A stretch of DNA of 64,000 bases, taken from positions 5,921,001-5,985,000 of the forward strand of contig NZ_PHHE01000001.1 of assembly GCF_002813455.1 (NCBI RefSeq), given 5' to 3'. Below, one piece after another: positions 37,146-46,018 of this stretch. Both the position numbers and the translations under genes were made by a program. The stretch is from Pseudomonas baetica (GTDB lineage: Bacteria; Pseudomonadota; Gammaproteobacteria; Pseudomonadales; Pseudomonadaceae). Below the pieces are notes generated by a model. The model was not told the origin of the DNA. It did no database searches and saw only the letters and a list, made by a program, of their open reading frames with translations. Position 1 is the stretch's first letter. Every line of letters starts with the position of its first letter.

Positions 37146-38294
37146 ATGCCTGCCTTTCAGGAATATTTCGATCCCGGCCACCAATTGGTCCGCGACAGCG
37201 TCAGACGTTTCGTCGAACGCGAGATCCTGCCGGACATTGATCTGTGGGAAGAAGCCGAAAGCTTCCCTCGTGAGCTGTACCTGAAGGCGGGCGCTGCCGG
37301 CATCCTCGGTATCGGTTACCCCGAAGCGCTGGGTGGCAGTCATGAGGGCGATCTGTTCGCCAAGGTCGCCGCCAGTGAAGAGTTGATGCGCTGTGGCTCT
37401 GGCGGCCTGGTAGCGGGGCTGGGTTCGCTGGATATCGGCCTGCCGCCAATCGTCAAATGGGCACGCCCCGACGTCCGTGACCGCGTGGTGCCACAAGTGC
37501 TCAGTGGCGAGAAGATCAGCGCGCTGGCCGTCACTGAGCCCGGCGGCGGTTCAGATGTCGCCAACCTGCAAACCCGCGCCGTGCGTGACGGCGATGTCTA
37601 CCGGGTCAGCGGTAGCAAAACCTTTATCACTAGCGGCGTGCGCGCCGATTTCTACACGGTTGCGGTGCGTACTGGCGATCCCGGTTTCGGCGGCATCAGC
37701 CTGTTGCTGATCGAGAAGGGTACGCCGGGGTTCACCCTCGGTCGGCAGTTGAAGAAAATGGGCTGGTGGGCGTCGGACACGGCTGAATTGTTCTTTGACG
37801 ATTGCCGGGTGCCTGTGGGAAATCTGATCGGTGCCGAGAACATGGGCTTCGCCTGCATCATGGGCAACTTTCAGAGCGAGCGGCTGGCCCTCGCGCTGAT
37901 GGCCAACATGACCGCGCAGCTTGCGCTTGAGGAGAGCCTGAAGTGGGCGCGCGAGCGTGAGGCCTTCGGCAAACCGATCGGCAAGTTTCAGGTGATCAAG
38001 CATCGCCTCGCCGAAATGGCCACGGCGCTGGAAGTGTCGCGCGAGTTCACGTATCGGCAGGCAGCCAAAATGGCCGCCGGAAAAAGTGTGATCAAGGAAA
38101 TTTCCATGGCGAAGAACTTTGCCACGGACACGTCAGACCGGATCACTACCGAGGCGGTGCAGATTCTGGGCGGGATGGGTTATATGCGTGAGAGTCTGGT
38201 TGAGCGGTTGTATCGGGATAACCGCATCTTGTCGATTGGCGGCGGGACGCGGGAGGTGATGAACGAGATCATCAGCAAGCAGATGGGGCTTTAG
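37146..38294 (+). CDS. Acyl-CoA dehydrogenase
   Basis: A 382-residue FAD flavoprotein of normal length. Family signatures are ALAVTEPGGGSDVANLQT (FAD and substrate region), KTFITSGVRADF, and the C-terminal AVQILGGMGYMRE. The likely catalytic glutamate is in LVERLYRDNRI. It probably oxidises a short- or branched-chain acyl-CoA, but the chain preference is not evident. No electron-transfer or beta-oxidation partner gene is adjacent. Confidence 0.92.
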   Translation: MPAFQEYFDPGHQLVRDSVRRFVEREILPDIDLWEEAESFPRELYLKAGAAGILGIGYPEALGGSHEGDLFAKVAASEELMRCGSGGLVAGLGSLDIGLPPIVKWARPDVRDRVVPQVLSGEKISALAVTEPGGGSDVANLQTRAVRDGDVYRVSGSKTFITSGVRADFYTVAVRTGDPGFGGISLLLIEKGTPGFTLGRQLKKMGWWASDTAELFFDDCRVPVGNLIGAENMGFACIMGNFQSERLALALMANMTAQLALEESLKWAREREAFGKPIGKFQVIKHRLAEMATALEVSREFTYRQAAKMAAGKSVIKEISMAKNFATDTSDRITTEAVQILGGMGYMRESLVERLYRDNRILSIGGGTREVMNEIISKQMGL

Positions 38295-38319
38295 GTTTTG
38301 CGTTGAGGCGGCCGACGCC

Positions 38320-38388
38320 TTCGCGAGCAGGCTCGCTCCCACAGGAGAATGCATTCCAAATGTGGGAGCGAGCCTGCTCGCGAAAGCG
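38320..38388. repeat. REP-type inverted pair
   Basis: CTTCGCGAGCAGGCTCGCTC and inverted GAGCGAGCCTGCTCGCGAAA, between the convergent acyl-CoA dehydrogenase gene and apt. Confidence 0.85.
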
Positions 38389-38404
38389 GTCTGAAAGGCG
38401 CTAC

Positions 38405-38953
38405 TTACTTATCAGTCAAGGCGAACTGCGTCAGGCAGAACGTCGGAATTCCCATGTCTTCCAGACGCTGCGAACCTTGCAGCTCCGGCAAATCAATGAT
38501 CGCCGCCGCTTCATGCACACGCGCACCCATGCGGCGGATCAGGTTGGCCGCCGCAATCAGCGTGCCGCCAGTGGCGATCAAATCATCAAACATCACTACC
38601 GAATCACCCTCACACAGGCTGTCGGCATGCACTTCCAGAAACGCTTCGCCGTACTCGGTCGCGTAACCTTCGGCTAACACGTCCGCAGGCAGTTTGCCTT
38701 GCTTGCGGAACAGCACCAGCGGCTTGTTCAACTGATAAGCCAGCACCGAACCGATCAGGAAACCGCGGGCGTCCATCGCGCCGATCTGGGTGAAGTCGGC
38801 CTCCACATAGCGGTGGGCGAAGCTGTCCATCACCAGGCGCAAAGCCGTTGGCGACTGGAACAGCGGGGTGATGTCGCGAAAGATCACGCCCGGTTTCGGG
38901 AAGTCGATCACGGGGCGGATCAGGGATTTGATGTCGAAGGAGTCGAAGACCAT
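38405..38953 (-). CDS. apt: Adenine phosphoribosyltransferase
   Basis: A 182-residue enzyme that makes AMP from adenine and PRPP. The PRPP loop [14 protein letters not shown] is intact, and [15 protein letters not shown] is the usual N-terminal family motif. The ATG at 38953 ([11 protein letters not shown]) gives the length seen in other pseudomonads. The neighbouring anr gene upstream on the same strand is a separate unit. Confidence 0.96.
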   Translation of the reverse strand: MVFDSFDIKSLIRPVIDFPKPGVIFRDITPLFQSPTALRLVMDSFAHRYVEADFTQIGAMDARGFLIGSVLAYQLNKPLVLFRKQGKLPADVLAEGYATEYGEAFLEVHADSLCEGDSVVMFDDLIATGGTLIAAANLIRRMGARVHEAAAIIDLPELQGSQRLEDMGIPTFCLTQFALTDK

Positions 38954-39031
38954 CGTCGAGGTGTCCTGGCAGGGCTGCAAACGGCGCAGTATACCCGCGG
39001 CTGAAACGATTCGCTCGGCCGCGGGTCGAGA

Positions 39032-39766
39032 TCAGCCGTCGAGCGAGCCGCCGGCCAGGGCGCAGAGCTGGATCGGGTCGAGGATGTGAATCTCTTTGCC
39101 CTCGGCGGCGATCAGTTTGTTTTGCTGGAACCGGGTAAACACCCGCGACACGGTTTCCACCGCCAGGCCCAGGTAATTGCCGATTTCATTGCGCGACATG
39201 CTCAGACGGAACTGGTTGGCCGAGAACCCGCGAGCGCGGAAGCGTGCCGACAGGTTGACCAGGAAGGTGGCGATGCGCTCGTCGGCGGTTTTCTTCGACA
39301 GCAGTAGCATCATTTGCTGGTCGTCGCGAATCTCGCGGCTCATCACACGCATCAACTGGCGGCGCAGTTGCGGCAGTTGCAGGGCCAGTTCGTCGAGGCG
39401 TTCGAAAGGGATTTCGCACACCGAGGTGGTTTCCAGTGCCTGGGCGGAAACCGGGTGTTTCTCGGTGTCCATGCCGGACAGGCCGACCAGTTCGCTCGGC
39501 AGGTGGAAACCGGTCAGTTGCTCTTCGCCGCTGTCGCTGAGGCTGAAGGTCTTCAGGGCGCCGGAGCGTACTGCATAAACGGAATCGAACGTGTCGCCCT
39601 GACGGAACAGGAACTCACCCTTTTTCAGCGGGCGGCCGCGTTTAACGATTTCGTCCAGCGCATCCATGTCTTCCAGATTCAGAGAAAGTGGCAGGCAGAG
39701 AGGGGCCAGGCTGCAATCCTTGCAATGGGCCTGGTTGTGAGCGCGCAGTTTAACTGGCTCGGACAT
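39032..39766 (-). CDS. anr: Anaerobic regulator Anr (FNR family)
   Basis: A 244-residue FNR-type oxygen sensor. Cysteines 15, 18 and 24 ([11 protein letters not shown]) and 117 (SVCEIPF) match the four ligands of the oxygen-labile [4Fe-4S] cluster. The C-terminal helix-turn-helix has [10 protein letters not shown], with the E, S and R that read TTGAT half-sites. It activates microaerobic and anaerobic genes. Matching boxes are seen in front of hemN and ccoN2 in this window. The start at 39766 ([12 protein letters not shown]) is the family start. Confidence 0.96.
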   Translation of the reverse strand: MSEPVKLRAHNQAHCKDCSLAPLCLPLSLNLEDMDALDEIVKRGRPLKKGEFLFRQGDTFDSVYAVRSGALKTFSLSDSGEEQLTGFHLPSELVGLSGMDTEKHPVSAQALETTSVCEIPFERLDELALQLPQLRRQLMRVMSREIRDDQQMMLLLSKKTADERIATFLVNLSARFRARGFSANQFRLSMSRNEIGNYLGLAVETVSRVFTRFQQNKLIAAEGKEIHILDPIQLCALAGGSLDG

Positions 39767-39920
39767 TTCTTTAATCCTTGTGGGAAAACACACATAAGCC
39801 GTAAGGGTAACCCACGGGAGGACATTCAGGCCAGCGTATGGCGAGTTTGGCCCTCAGCCGTAAAGCCGCCGGGCAACTGGCCGATAAACTGTGATCATCA
39901 CGCATCAAGGAATCGCTTCG

Positions 39921-40403
39921 ATGGCTGCCATTGGTACGCTGGGCCCCGGTAGCAGCGGCGTTGAGACGCTGTCGGAAACGTTTAAATCCCCCGCCGACCA
40001 CGGCCACGACACCGACTCGACAATTGATGCAACCCCGACCTTGGTCGAGGGCGTCAAAGTGTCGCTGTCCGGTGCCGCGATCGAAAAGTCGGCCGGAGCC
40101 GGCGGCGACAATCGCGACATCGAAGAAAGCGGTTTGCCCGAGAACATCCAGCAATTGCTGAAGATGATCCGCAAGTTGCAAAAGCAGATTGCCGAGAAAA
40201 AGGCGCAGATCGAAAAGATCATGGCCGACAAGCGCCTTTCCAACGAAGAAAAAATTATCAAGGTCGCCGCGCTTCGCGGCGCCATTGCCGCGTTGAACAC
40301 CGGGTTGATCACCGCCAATCTGGCTTTGTCCAAAGTGGTGGGGCAGTCGGGTCTGACGTCAGAGCAAAACATGCAAGTGGGTTCGCTGCTGATGAAAAAC
40401 TAA
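39921..40403 (+). CDS. Hypothetical protein with C-terminal coiled coil
   Basis: A 160-residue protein I do not recognise. The first 80 residues are polar and low in complexity (GPGSSGVETLSETFKSP). Residues about 85-115 form a likely coiled coil (NIQQLLKMIRKLQKQIAEKK). The tail is alanine/leucine-rich with NLALSKVVGQSGL. I chose the ATG at 39921 because AAGGA lies nine bases upstream. It has no signal peptide and no membrane segment. Its stop codon overlaps the stop codon of the convergent hemN. Confidence 0.7.
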   Translation: MAAIGTLGPGSSGVETLSETFKSPADHGHDTDSTIDATPTLVEGVKVSLSGAAIEKSAGAGGDNRDIEESGLPENIQQLLKMIRKLQKQIAEKKAQIEKIMADKRLSNEEKIIKVAALRGAIAALNTGLITANLALSKVVGQSGLTSEQNMQVGSLLMKN

Positions 40404-41782
40404 ATCACCCGGGAAAACCGCTGGCGGTTCTGCTGCTCAAGGTAAGCGTCGAAGACCATGCACACCGAGCGCACCAACAGGCGTCCCGCCGGCAATACTT
40501 CGATCCGATCGCTGTCCAGCGTAATCAGGCCATCCTTGGCCATGCCTTGCAGCTGCGGCCATAGCGCGAGGAAGTAACCCTGGAAATCGATGTTGAACTG
40601 CTGCTCGATCTCGGCGAAGTCCAGGCTGAAATTGCAGATCAACTGTTGAATCACTTCCCGACGCAAGCGGTCATCGGCGTTGCACACAAGGCCACGGCTG
40701 GTCGCCAGTTGCGCGGAGGCGAGGGTGTTCTGGTATTCGTTGAGATCGCTGCTGTTCTGGCAGTACAGGTCGCCGATCTGGCTGATCGCCGACACCCCCA
40801 GACCAATCAGATCGCAGTGACCGTGGGTGGTGTAGCCCTGGAAGTTGCGCTGCAGGGTTTCTTCTTCCTGAGCACTCGCCAGCTCATCGTCGGGCAGGGC
40901 GAAATGATCCATACCGATGTAGCGGTAGCCGGCAGCCGTCAGTTGCTCGATGGTGCGCTGGAGCATTTCCAGTTTTTGCGCCGGGCTCGGCAATTCATTG
41001 CCGTTGATTCGCCGCTGCGGCATGAAGCGTTCGGGTAAGTGCGCGTAGTTGAACACCGAGAGCCGGTCCGGTTGCAGGCTGATGACTTCTTCCACCGTGC
41101 GGGCGAAATTGTCCGGCGTCTGCTTGGGCAGGCCGTAGATCAGGTCAATGTTGATCGAGCGAAATTGCAGGGTGCGTGCGGCGTCGATCACGGCGCGGGT
41201 TTCTTCCAGGCTTTGCAGGCGATTGACCGCCCGTTGCACCGCCGGGTCGAGGTCTTGCAGGCCGATGCTGACACGGTTGAAGCCCAGTTCACGCAGCAGA
41301 CCCATGGTCGACCAGTCGGCTTCACGCGGATCGATTTCGATGCCGTAATCGCCGGAGTCGTCATCGAGCAGATTGAAATGCTTGCGCAGGTGCGCCATCA
41401 GTTGGCGCAGTTCGTCATGGCTGAGGAAGGTCGGTGTGCCGCCGCCAAAGTGCAGTTGCTCGACTTTTTGCGCCGGGTCGAGGTGGCAGGCGATCAGCTG
41501 GATTTCCTGTTCGAGCCGTTGCAGATACGGCAAAGCGCGACCGCGATCCTTGGTGATGACTTTGTTGCAGGCGCAGTAGTAGCAAATGTTCGCGCAGAAC
41601 GGCACATGCACGTACAGCGATAACGGACGCAGGGCCTTGCGGCTGTCGCGCAGGGCATGGAACAGATCGAACGTACCGACCTGACTGTTGAATTGCACGG
41701 CCGTCGGATACGAGGTGTAGCGCGGCCCCGCCAGGTCGTAGCGGCGGATCAGATCTGTGTCCCAACGAATGGCGTCGAGCAT
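40400..41782 (-). CDS. hemN: Oxygen-independent coproporphyrinogen III dehydrogenase
   Basis: A 460-residue radical-SAM enzyme that makes protoporphyrinogen IX without oxygen. The cluster cysteines are C63, C67 and C70 in CANICYYC, followed by C72 as in true HemN. Other signatures are HFGGGTPTFLS and LIYGLPKQTPD. The ATG at 41782 is 64 bases from a perfect Anr box with a matching -10, so induction by Anr at low oxygen is expected. It overlaps the convergent hypothetical gene by 4 bases. Confidence 0.96.
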   Translation of the reverse strand: MLDAIRWDTDLIRRYDLAGPRYTSYPTAVQFNSQVGTFDLFHALRDSRKALRPLSLYVHVPFCANICYYCACNKVITKDRGRALPYLQRLEQEIQLIACHLDPAQKVEQLHFGGGTPTFLSHDELRQLMAHLRKHFNLLDDDSGDYGIEIDPREADWSTMGLLRELGFNRVSIGLQDLDPAVQRAVNRLQSLEETRAVIDAARTLQFRSINIDLIYGLPKQTPDNFARTVEEVISLQPDRLSVFNYAHLPERFMPQRRINGNELPSPAQKLEMLQRTIEQLTAAGYRYIGMDHFALPDDELASAQEEETLQRNFQGYTTHGHCDLIGLGVSAISQIGDLYCQNSSDLNEYQNTLASAQLATSRGLVCNADDRLRREVIQQLICNFSLDFAEIEQQFNIDFQGYFLALWPQLQGMAKDGLITLDSDRIEVLPAGRLLVRSVCMVFDAYLEQQNRQRFSRVI

Positions 41783-41817
41783 GCGGGCGTTCCCCCGGAT
41801 AGGCTGGCAGTGTGGCG

Positions 41818-41859
41818 AGTCTAGGGGAGGGTGTAGCGGGGCATCTTGATTTGCATCAA
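41818..41859 (-). promoter_or_regulatory. Anr box and promoter of hemN
   Basis: TTGAT-TTGC-ATCAA (41846-41859) is a perfect FNR/Anr palindrome. On the minus strand a TAGACT -10 element lies at 41823-41818. The box centre is about 41 bases before the predicted start near 41811, the class II activator spacing. Confidence 0.85.
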
Positions 41860-41889
41860 CAGCAAAGAGGTGTGTTGATCGTGCGGGCC

Positions 41890-41973
41890 TCTTCGCGAGC
41901 AGGCTCGCTCCCACATTGGATCGGTGGTGCTACACAAATCCCCTGTGGGAGCGAGCCTGCTCGCGAAGGCCGC
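41890..41973. repeat. REP-type inverted pair
   Basis: CTTCGCGAGCAGGCTCGCTC and its inverted copy lie between the hemN promoter and the end of the sulfite-exporter-like gene. Confidence 0.85.
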
Positions 41974-41982
41974 GGCGCCGAT

Positions 41983-42666
41983 CTAATGGCCCATCAACCA
42001 ATGCTGATGCGGGCCGGGCAGGGTCCAGAGGCCGAACAGGATCACTAAAATCCCACCGGCCATGCGCACGCTGCGTTTGCGCAAAATGGCGGTGACGCGT
42101 TCTGCCGCAAGGCCTGTGGCGAGCAGGACCGGCCAAGTGCCTAGTCCGAACGCGAGCATCAGCAACGCACTGTCCAGCGCGTTGCCCTGGCTCGCCGACC
42201 ACAGCAACGTGCTGTAAACCAGCCCGCACGGCAGCCAGCCCCATAACGCGCCAAGCAGCAAGGCGCGGGGCAGGCTCGACACCGGCAGCAAGCGGTTGGC
42301 CACCGGTTGAATGTAACGCCACAAGCCGCGACCGAGGCTTTCGATGCGGGTCAGTCCGCTCCACCAGCCGGCCAGATACAGGCCCATGGCGATCAACAGC
42401 AGCCCCGCCAATACGCGCATAAATAACGCGGCGGGACTGTTGGCCACTGCCCACCCCGCGAGGCCGATCAGCAATCCGGCCGTGGCATAACTGAGAATGC
42501 GCCCAAGGTTATACGCCAGCAGCAGGCGAAAGCGCCGACTGCGCTGTTCCTTGGGAATCGCCAGGGTCAGCGCGCCCATCAAACCGCCGCACATGCCCAG
42601 GCAATGGCCACCGCCGAGCAAGCCGAGAATCAGCGCCGAGATCAGCAGGGGCGCCAGTTCAAGCAT
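41983..42666 (-). CDS. SafE/TauE-like membrane protein (UreH-type domain)
   Basis: A 227-residue inner-membrane protein with about six hydrophobic segments and paired cysteine/histidine motifs GGGHCLGMCGGLMGAL and LWGWLPCGLVYSTLL. This is the DsbD/UreH-like transmembrane family often placed at the end of cbb3 oxidase assembly operons. A role in copper or redox handling for the oxidase is inferred from position. Its ATG overlaps the end of ccoS by 8 bases. Confidence 0.85.
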   Translation of the reverse strand: MLELAPLLISALILGLLGGGHCLGMCGGLMGALTLAIPKEQRSRRFRLLLAYNLGRILSYATAGLLIGLAGWAVANSPAALFMRVLAGLLLIAMGLYLAGWWSGLTRIESLGRGLWRYIQPVANRLLPVSSLPRALLLGALWGWLPCGLVYSTLLWSASQGNALDSALLMLAFGLGTWPVLLATGLAAERVTAILRKRSVRMAGGILVILFGLWTLPGPHQHWLMGH

Positions 42667-42871
42667 GGGGTGGCGCCTTGTCGTGCGGTTTGCTCGCGTT
42701 GGCTTCGTCGACGGCGGCGGTGTGGTTCGGATCCTGGTCGTCAAACAGGATGCTGTGGGCCGGGCCATCGAGGTCGTCGTACTGGCCGCTGTCCACCGCC
42801 CAGAAGAAGATGTACACGGCGATGGCGACGATCAGCAGCGCGGCCGGAATCATCACGTAGAGAGCTGGCAT
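42659..42871 (-). CDS. ccoS: cbb3 oxidase maturation protein CcoS
   Basis: A 70-residue protein with one N-terminal membrane segment (MPALYVMIPAALLIVAIAVYIFFW) and the conserved GQYDDLDGPAHSILFDD tail. CcoS is needed to insert cofactors into the cbb3 oxidase. It follows ccoI by 22 bases and overlaps the next gene by 8. Confidence 0.95.
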   Translation of the reverse strand: MPALYVMIPAALLIVAIAVYIFFWAVDSGQYDDLDGPAHSILFDDQDPNHTAAVDEANASKPHDKAPPHA

Positions 42872-42893
42872 CGGTACTCCATGCCCGCGCGGC

Positions 42894-45344
42894 TCAGGCC
42901 GGCAACGGGCGGGTTTCTGATCGGGTGTTTAAAACCGGCGCGCTCGGCAGGCGAGTCAGGCGCAGGGCGTTGAGCACCACGGTCAACGAACTGACCGACA
43001 TACCGACCGCGGCCCACACCGGAGTGATCCAGCCGAGGGCGGCGAACGGCAACATGAGGCCATTGTACAGCGCGGCCCACAGCAGGTTTTCGATGATTAC
43101 CCGGCGAGTCCGTCGGGCCAGGGTAAAAGCCTGCACCAAGGCGTCGAGGCGGTTGGACAGCAGCACGGCGTCGGCGCTGGTTTTCGCCAGATCGGTGGCC
43201 GAGCCCATGGCCACGCTGATGTCGGCAGCGGCCAGCACTGGCACATCGTTGACGCCGTCGCCGAGCATCAGCACTTTGCGGCCTTCTTTGTGCAGTTGTT
43301 GCAGCACTTGCAGCTTGTCATCCGGACGCAGCCCGCCACGGGCTTCGTCGATACCCAGTTCAGCGGCGACGCTGGCGACCATCGGCGAGCTGTCGCCGGA
43401 CAGCAGCAAGGTGCGCCAGCCACGGGCCTTGCAGGCGGCGAGCAGGGCGGGGGCATCGTCACGCAAGCGGTCGTCGAGAACGAACCAGGCCAATGGCCCC
43501 GAGCTGTCGCCGAGCAGCAGCCACTGGCCCGGCTCGTCCGGCATCACAGGCACAACGGCGCCGCTCAGGGCGCAGACAAATGCCGGCTCGCCAATGCGCA
43601 GACGCTGCTCGCCGACCAGGCCTTCGAGCCCCAGTCCTGGCGTGCTGTGGACTTCTTCAGCCGCCAACGGCGCACGACCGAAGGCGCGAGCAATGGGATG
43701 TTCCGAACGGTTCTCGAGTGCGGCGGCAAGGCTCAGGCATTGGTCGCTGTCCAGCTCACCCAGCGGACGAATCGAACGCAGCACAAGGCGACCTTCGGTG
43801 AGCGTGCCGGTCTTGTCGAAGATCACCGTGTCGATCTGGTTCAAACCTTCCAGCACATGCCCGCGAGTCAGCAGCAAGCCGAGTTTGTGCAGGGTGCCGG
43901 TGGCGGCTGTGAGCGCAGTCGGCGTCGCCAGCGACAGGGCGCAAGGGCAGGTCGCGACCAGCATGGCGAGGACGATCCAGAACGCGCGCGCTGAGTCCAG
44001 CTCCCACCACAACAGACCGATGGCGGCTGCGGCGATCAGTGACAACAACAGGAACCATTGCGCGGCGCGGTCGGCGATTTCCGCCAGGCGCGGTTTCTCG
44101 GCTTGAGCGCGATCGAGTAAACGCACGATGGCTGACAATCGCGTGTCCTGCCCCAGCGCCGACACTTCAACAGTCAGCGCACCTTCGACGTTGAGGGTGC
44201 CGGCAGTGACCGCATCGCCGAGGGAGCGCGGTTGCGGCAGGTATTCACCGGTCAGCAGTGATTCGTCGATGCTCGACTGGCCGTCGAGAATCCTGCCGTC
44301 CGCCGGCAGAATCGAACCCGGTTGCACCAGCACCCGGTCACCGAGGCGCAATTCGCTGAGCAGGATACGCTCGCCTTGGCCAGCATCATCGAGACGCAGG
44401 CACGACGCCGGTAACAGATTCACCAGTTGCGCGGTGGCGGCGGCAGTGCGCTCGCGGGCGCGGCGTTCCAGATAACGTCCGGCGAGCAGGAACAGCGCGA
44501 ACATGCCAACCGCATCGAAATACAACTCGCCGACGCCAGTGATCGACGTCCAGATCCCGGCAATGTAAGCGCTGCCGATGGCCAGCGAGACCGAAACATC
44601 CATGGTCAGATGACGAGTGCGCAAGTCGCGCATCGCGCCTTTGAAAAACGGCGCGCAGCTGTAGAACACGATCGGTGTGGTCAGGAACAACGCGACCCAG
44701 CGCAAAATCGTGTGCAGTTCGGGGCTGAGGTCGATGTTGAATTCCGGCCAGGTCGCCATGGTCGCCATCATTGCCTGAAACCACAGCAGGCCCGCGACGC
44801 CAAGTTGACGCAGGGCGAGGCGGTTTTCGCTGGCCAGTTGTTCGCTGGCGCGGTCGGCCTGATACGGGTGGGCGGCGTAACCGATATGGCGCAGTTCGGC
44901 GAGCAGTTGGCTCAGCGGCAATTGCCCGTCGGCCCAACGTACATGCAAGCGATGGTTGGACAGGTTCAACCGGGCTTCGTCGACCGCCGGCAGCGTGCGC
45001 AGGTGTTTCTCGATCAGCCAGCCACAAGCGGCGCAACTGATGCCTTCCATCAACAGGGTGGTTTCGGCGAGTTCGCCTTCGTGGCGGACGAAGGGTTTTT
45101 GCACGTCGGCGCGGTCGTACAGCGCTAGCTCATCCACCAGTTGCACCGGCAACGCTTCGGGGTTGGCCGAGGCTTCGCTGCGATGCTGGTAGTAGCTTTC
45201 CAGGCCGCCGGCCACGATGGCTTCGGCCACGGCCTGGCAGCCCGGGCAGCAGAACTCGCGGGACTCGCCGAGTACGACAGCGGTGAAGCGGCTGCCGGAC
45301 GGAACGGGCAGGGCGCAGTGGTAGCAGGGCAGTGGGGTGGTCAT
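42894..45344 (-). CDS. ccoI: Copper-translocating P1B ATPase CcoI (FixI)
   Basis: An 816-residue P-type ATPase for cbb3 assembly. The N-terminus has a cysteine-rich segment (CYHCALPVPSGSRF, FCCPGCQAVAEAI) and a metal-binding GISCAACGWLIEKH. The membrane part has the CPC motif (VATCPCALSLATP). The cytoplasmic part has the phosphorylation site DKTGTLTEG and the hinge GDGVNDVPVLAAADIS. It supplies copper for the CuB site of CcoN. Confidence 0.96.
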   Translation of the reverse strand: MTTPLPCYHCALPVPSGSRFTAVVLGESREFCCPGCQAVAEAIVAGGLESYYQHRSEASANPEALPVQLVDELALYDRADVQKPFVRHEGELAETTLLMEGISCAACGWLIEKHLRTLPAVDEARLNLSNHRLHVRWADGQLPLSQLLAELRHIGYAAHPYQADRASEQLASENRLALRQLGVAGLLWFQAMMATMATWPEFNIDLSPELHTILRWVALFLTTPIVFYSCAPFFKGAMRDLRTRHLTMDVSVSLAIGSAYIAGIWTSITGVGELYFDAVGMFALFLLAGRYLERRARERTAAATAQLVNLLPASCLRLDDAGQGERILLSELRLGDRVLVQPGSILPADGRILDGQSSIDESLLTGEYLPQPRSLGDAVTAGTLNVEGALTVEVSALGQDTRLSAIVRLLDRAQAEKPRLAEIADRAAQWFLLLSLIAAAAIGLLWWELDSARAFWIVLAMLVATCPCALSLATPTALTAATGTLHKLGLLLTRGHVLEGLNQIDTVIFDKTGTLTEGRLVLRSIRPLGELDSDQCLSLAAALENRSEHPIARAFGRAPLAAEEVHSTPGLGLEGLVGEQRLRIGEPAFVCALSGAVVPVMPDEPGQWLLLGDSSGPLAWFVLDDRLRDDAPALLAACKARGWRTLLLSGDSSPMVASVAAELGIDEARGGLRPDDKLQVLQQLHKEGRKVLMLGDGVNDVPVLAAADISVAMGSATDLAKTSADAVLLSNRLDALVQAFTLARRTRRVIIENLLWAALYNGLMLPFAALGWITPVWAAVGMSVSSLTVVLNALRLTRLPSAPVLNTRSETRPLPA

Positions 45345-45369
45345 CAGAGGAAATCTTTATTGTCCGCAA

Positions 45370-45453
45370 GGGCCTCTTCGCGAGCAGGCTCGCTCCCACA
45401 GGTTTTGAGGACACTGGAGATCCACTGTGGGAGCGAGCCTGCTCGCGAATGCG
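45370..45453. repeat. REP-type inverted pair between ccoH and ccoI
   Basis: CTTCGCGAGCAGGCTCGCTC and its inverted copy. It interrupts an otherwise compact assembly operon. Confidence 0.85.
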
Positions 45454-45467
45454 CGAAGCGCAGTTTT

Positions 45468-46007
45468 TTACTTCTTCAGGTCTTCGGCGCCTTGCAGCGG
45501 TTCATCACCGAGCAGCAACTCTTTGTCATGGTTGACCAGTTCTTCTTCGAACATGCGCCATACATGGTCGTCCTGCGAACCCAGCAACTCGACAAACCGG
45601 CGGCCATCGACCTTGTCGCTCAACTGGCCAATGTAACGACCGGTTTCAGTTTCGCTGCGCGTCAGGACGATCTTGCGATCCTTTTCCGGCTGGGTCGGCG
45701 AGATCAGGTTCAGTTCCAGCGTTTTCGGCTGGCTGTCGCCGCTCAAACGCAGGTCGACTTCGCCGGTCACGTCATCCAGATGCACCGCCGCGCGCATTTT
45801 CAGGGTTTGCGCCAGCAGTTCGCGATCCAGCGAGCGGTTGATGCCTTTGCCGGCCTCGTAGTAGTTGTCGTTGACCAGGTTGTCCGGGTTGTTCACCGCG
45901 ATGGTCACCATGGACAAGGTCAGCGTCACCGAACAGGCCAGAATCGCGATGATGATCCAGGGCCATAGGTGCTTGTACCAAGGGCTTGCGGCGTTTGCTA
46001 CGGGCAT
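45468..46007 (-). CDS. ccoH: cbb3 oxidase assembly protein CcoH (FixH)
   Basis: A 179-residue FixH family protein with one membrane segment (PWIIIAILACSVTLTLSMVTIA) and a periplasmic domain. The ATG at 46007 has GAGAGAA seven bases upstream. An upstream TTG is possible but lacks a ribosome site and lies in the ccoG stop region. It works with CcoG and CcoI in oxidase assembly. Confidence 0.92.
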   Translation of the reverse strand: MPVANAASPWYKHLWPWIIIAILACSVTLTLSMVTIAVNNPDNLVNDNYYEAGKGINRSLDRELLAQTLKMRAAVHLDDVTGEVDLRLSGDSQPKTLELNLISPTQPEKDRKIVLTRSETETGRYIGQLSDKVDGRRFVELLGSQDDHVWRMFEEELVNHDKELLLGDEPLQGAEDLKK

Positions 46008-46018
46008 GTTCAGTTCTC

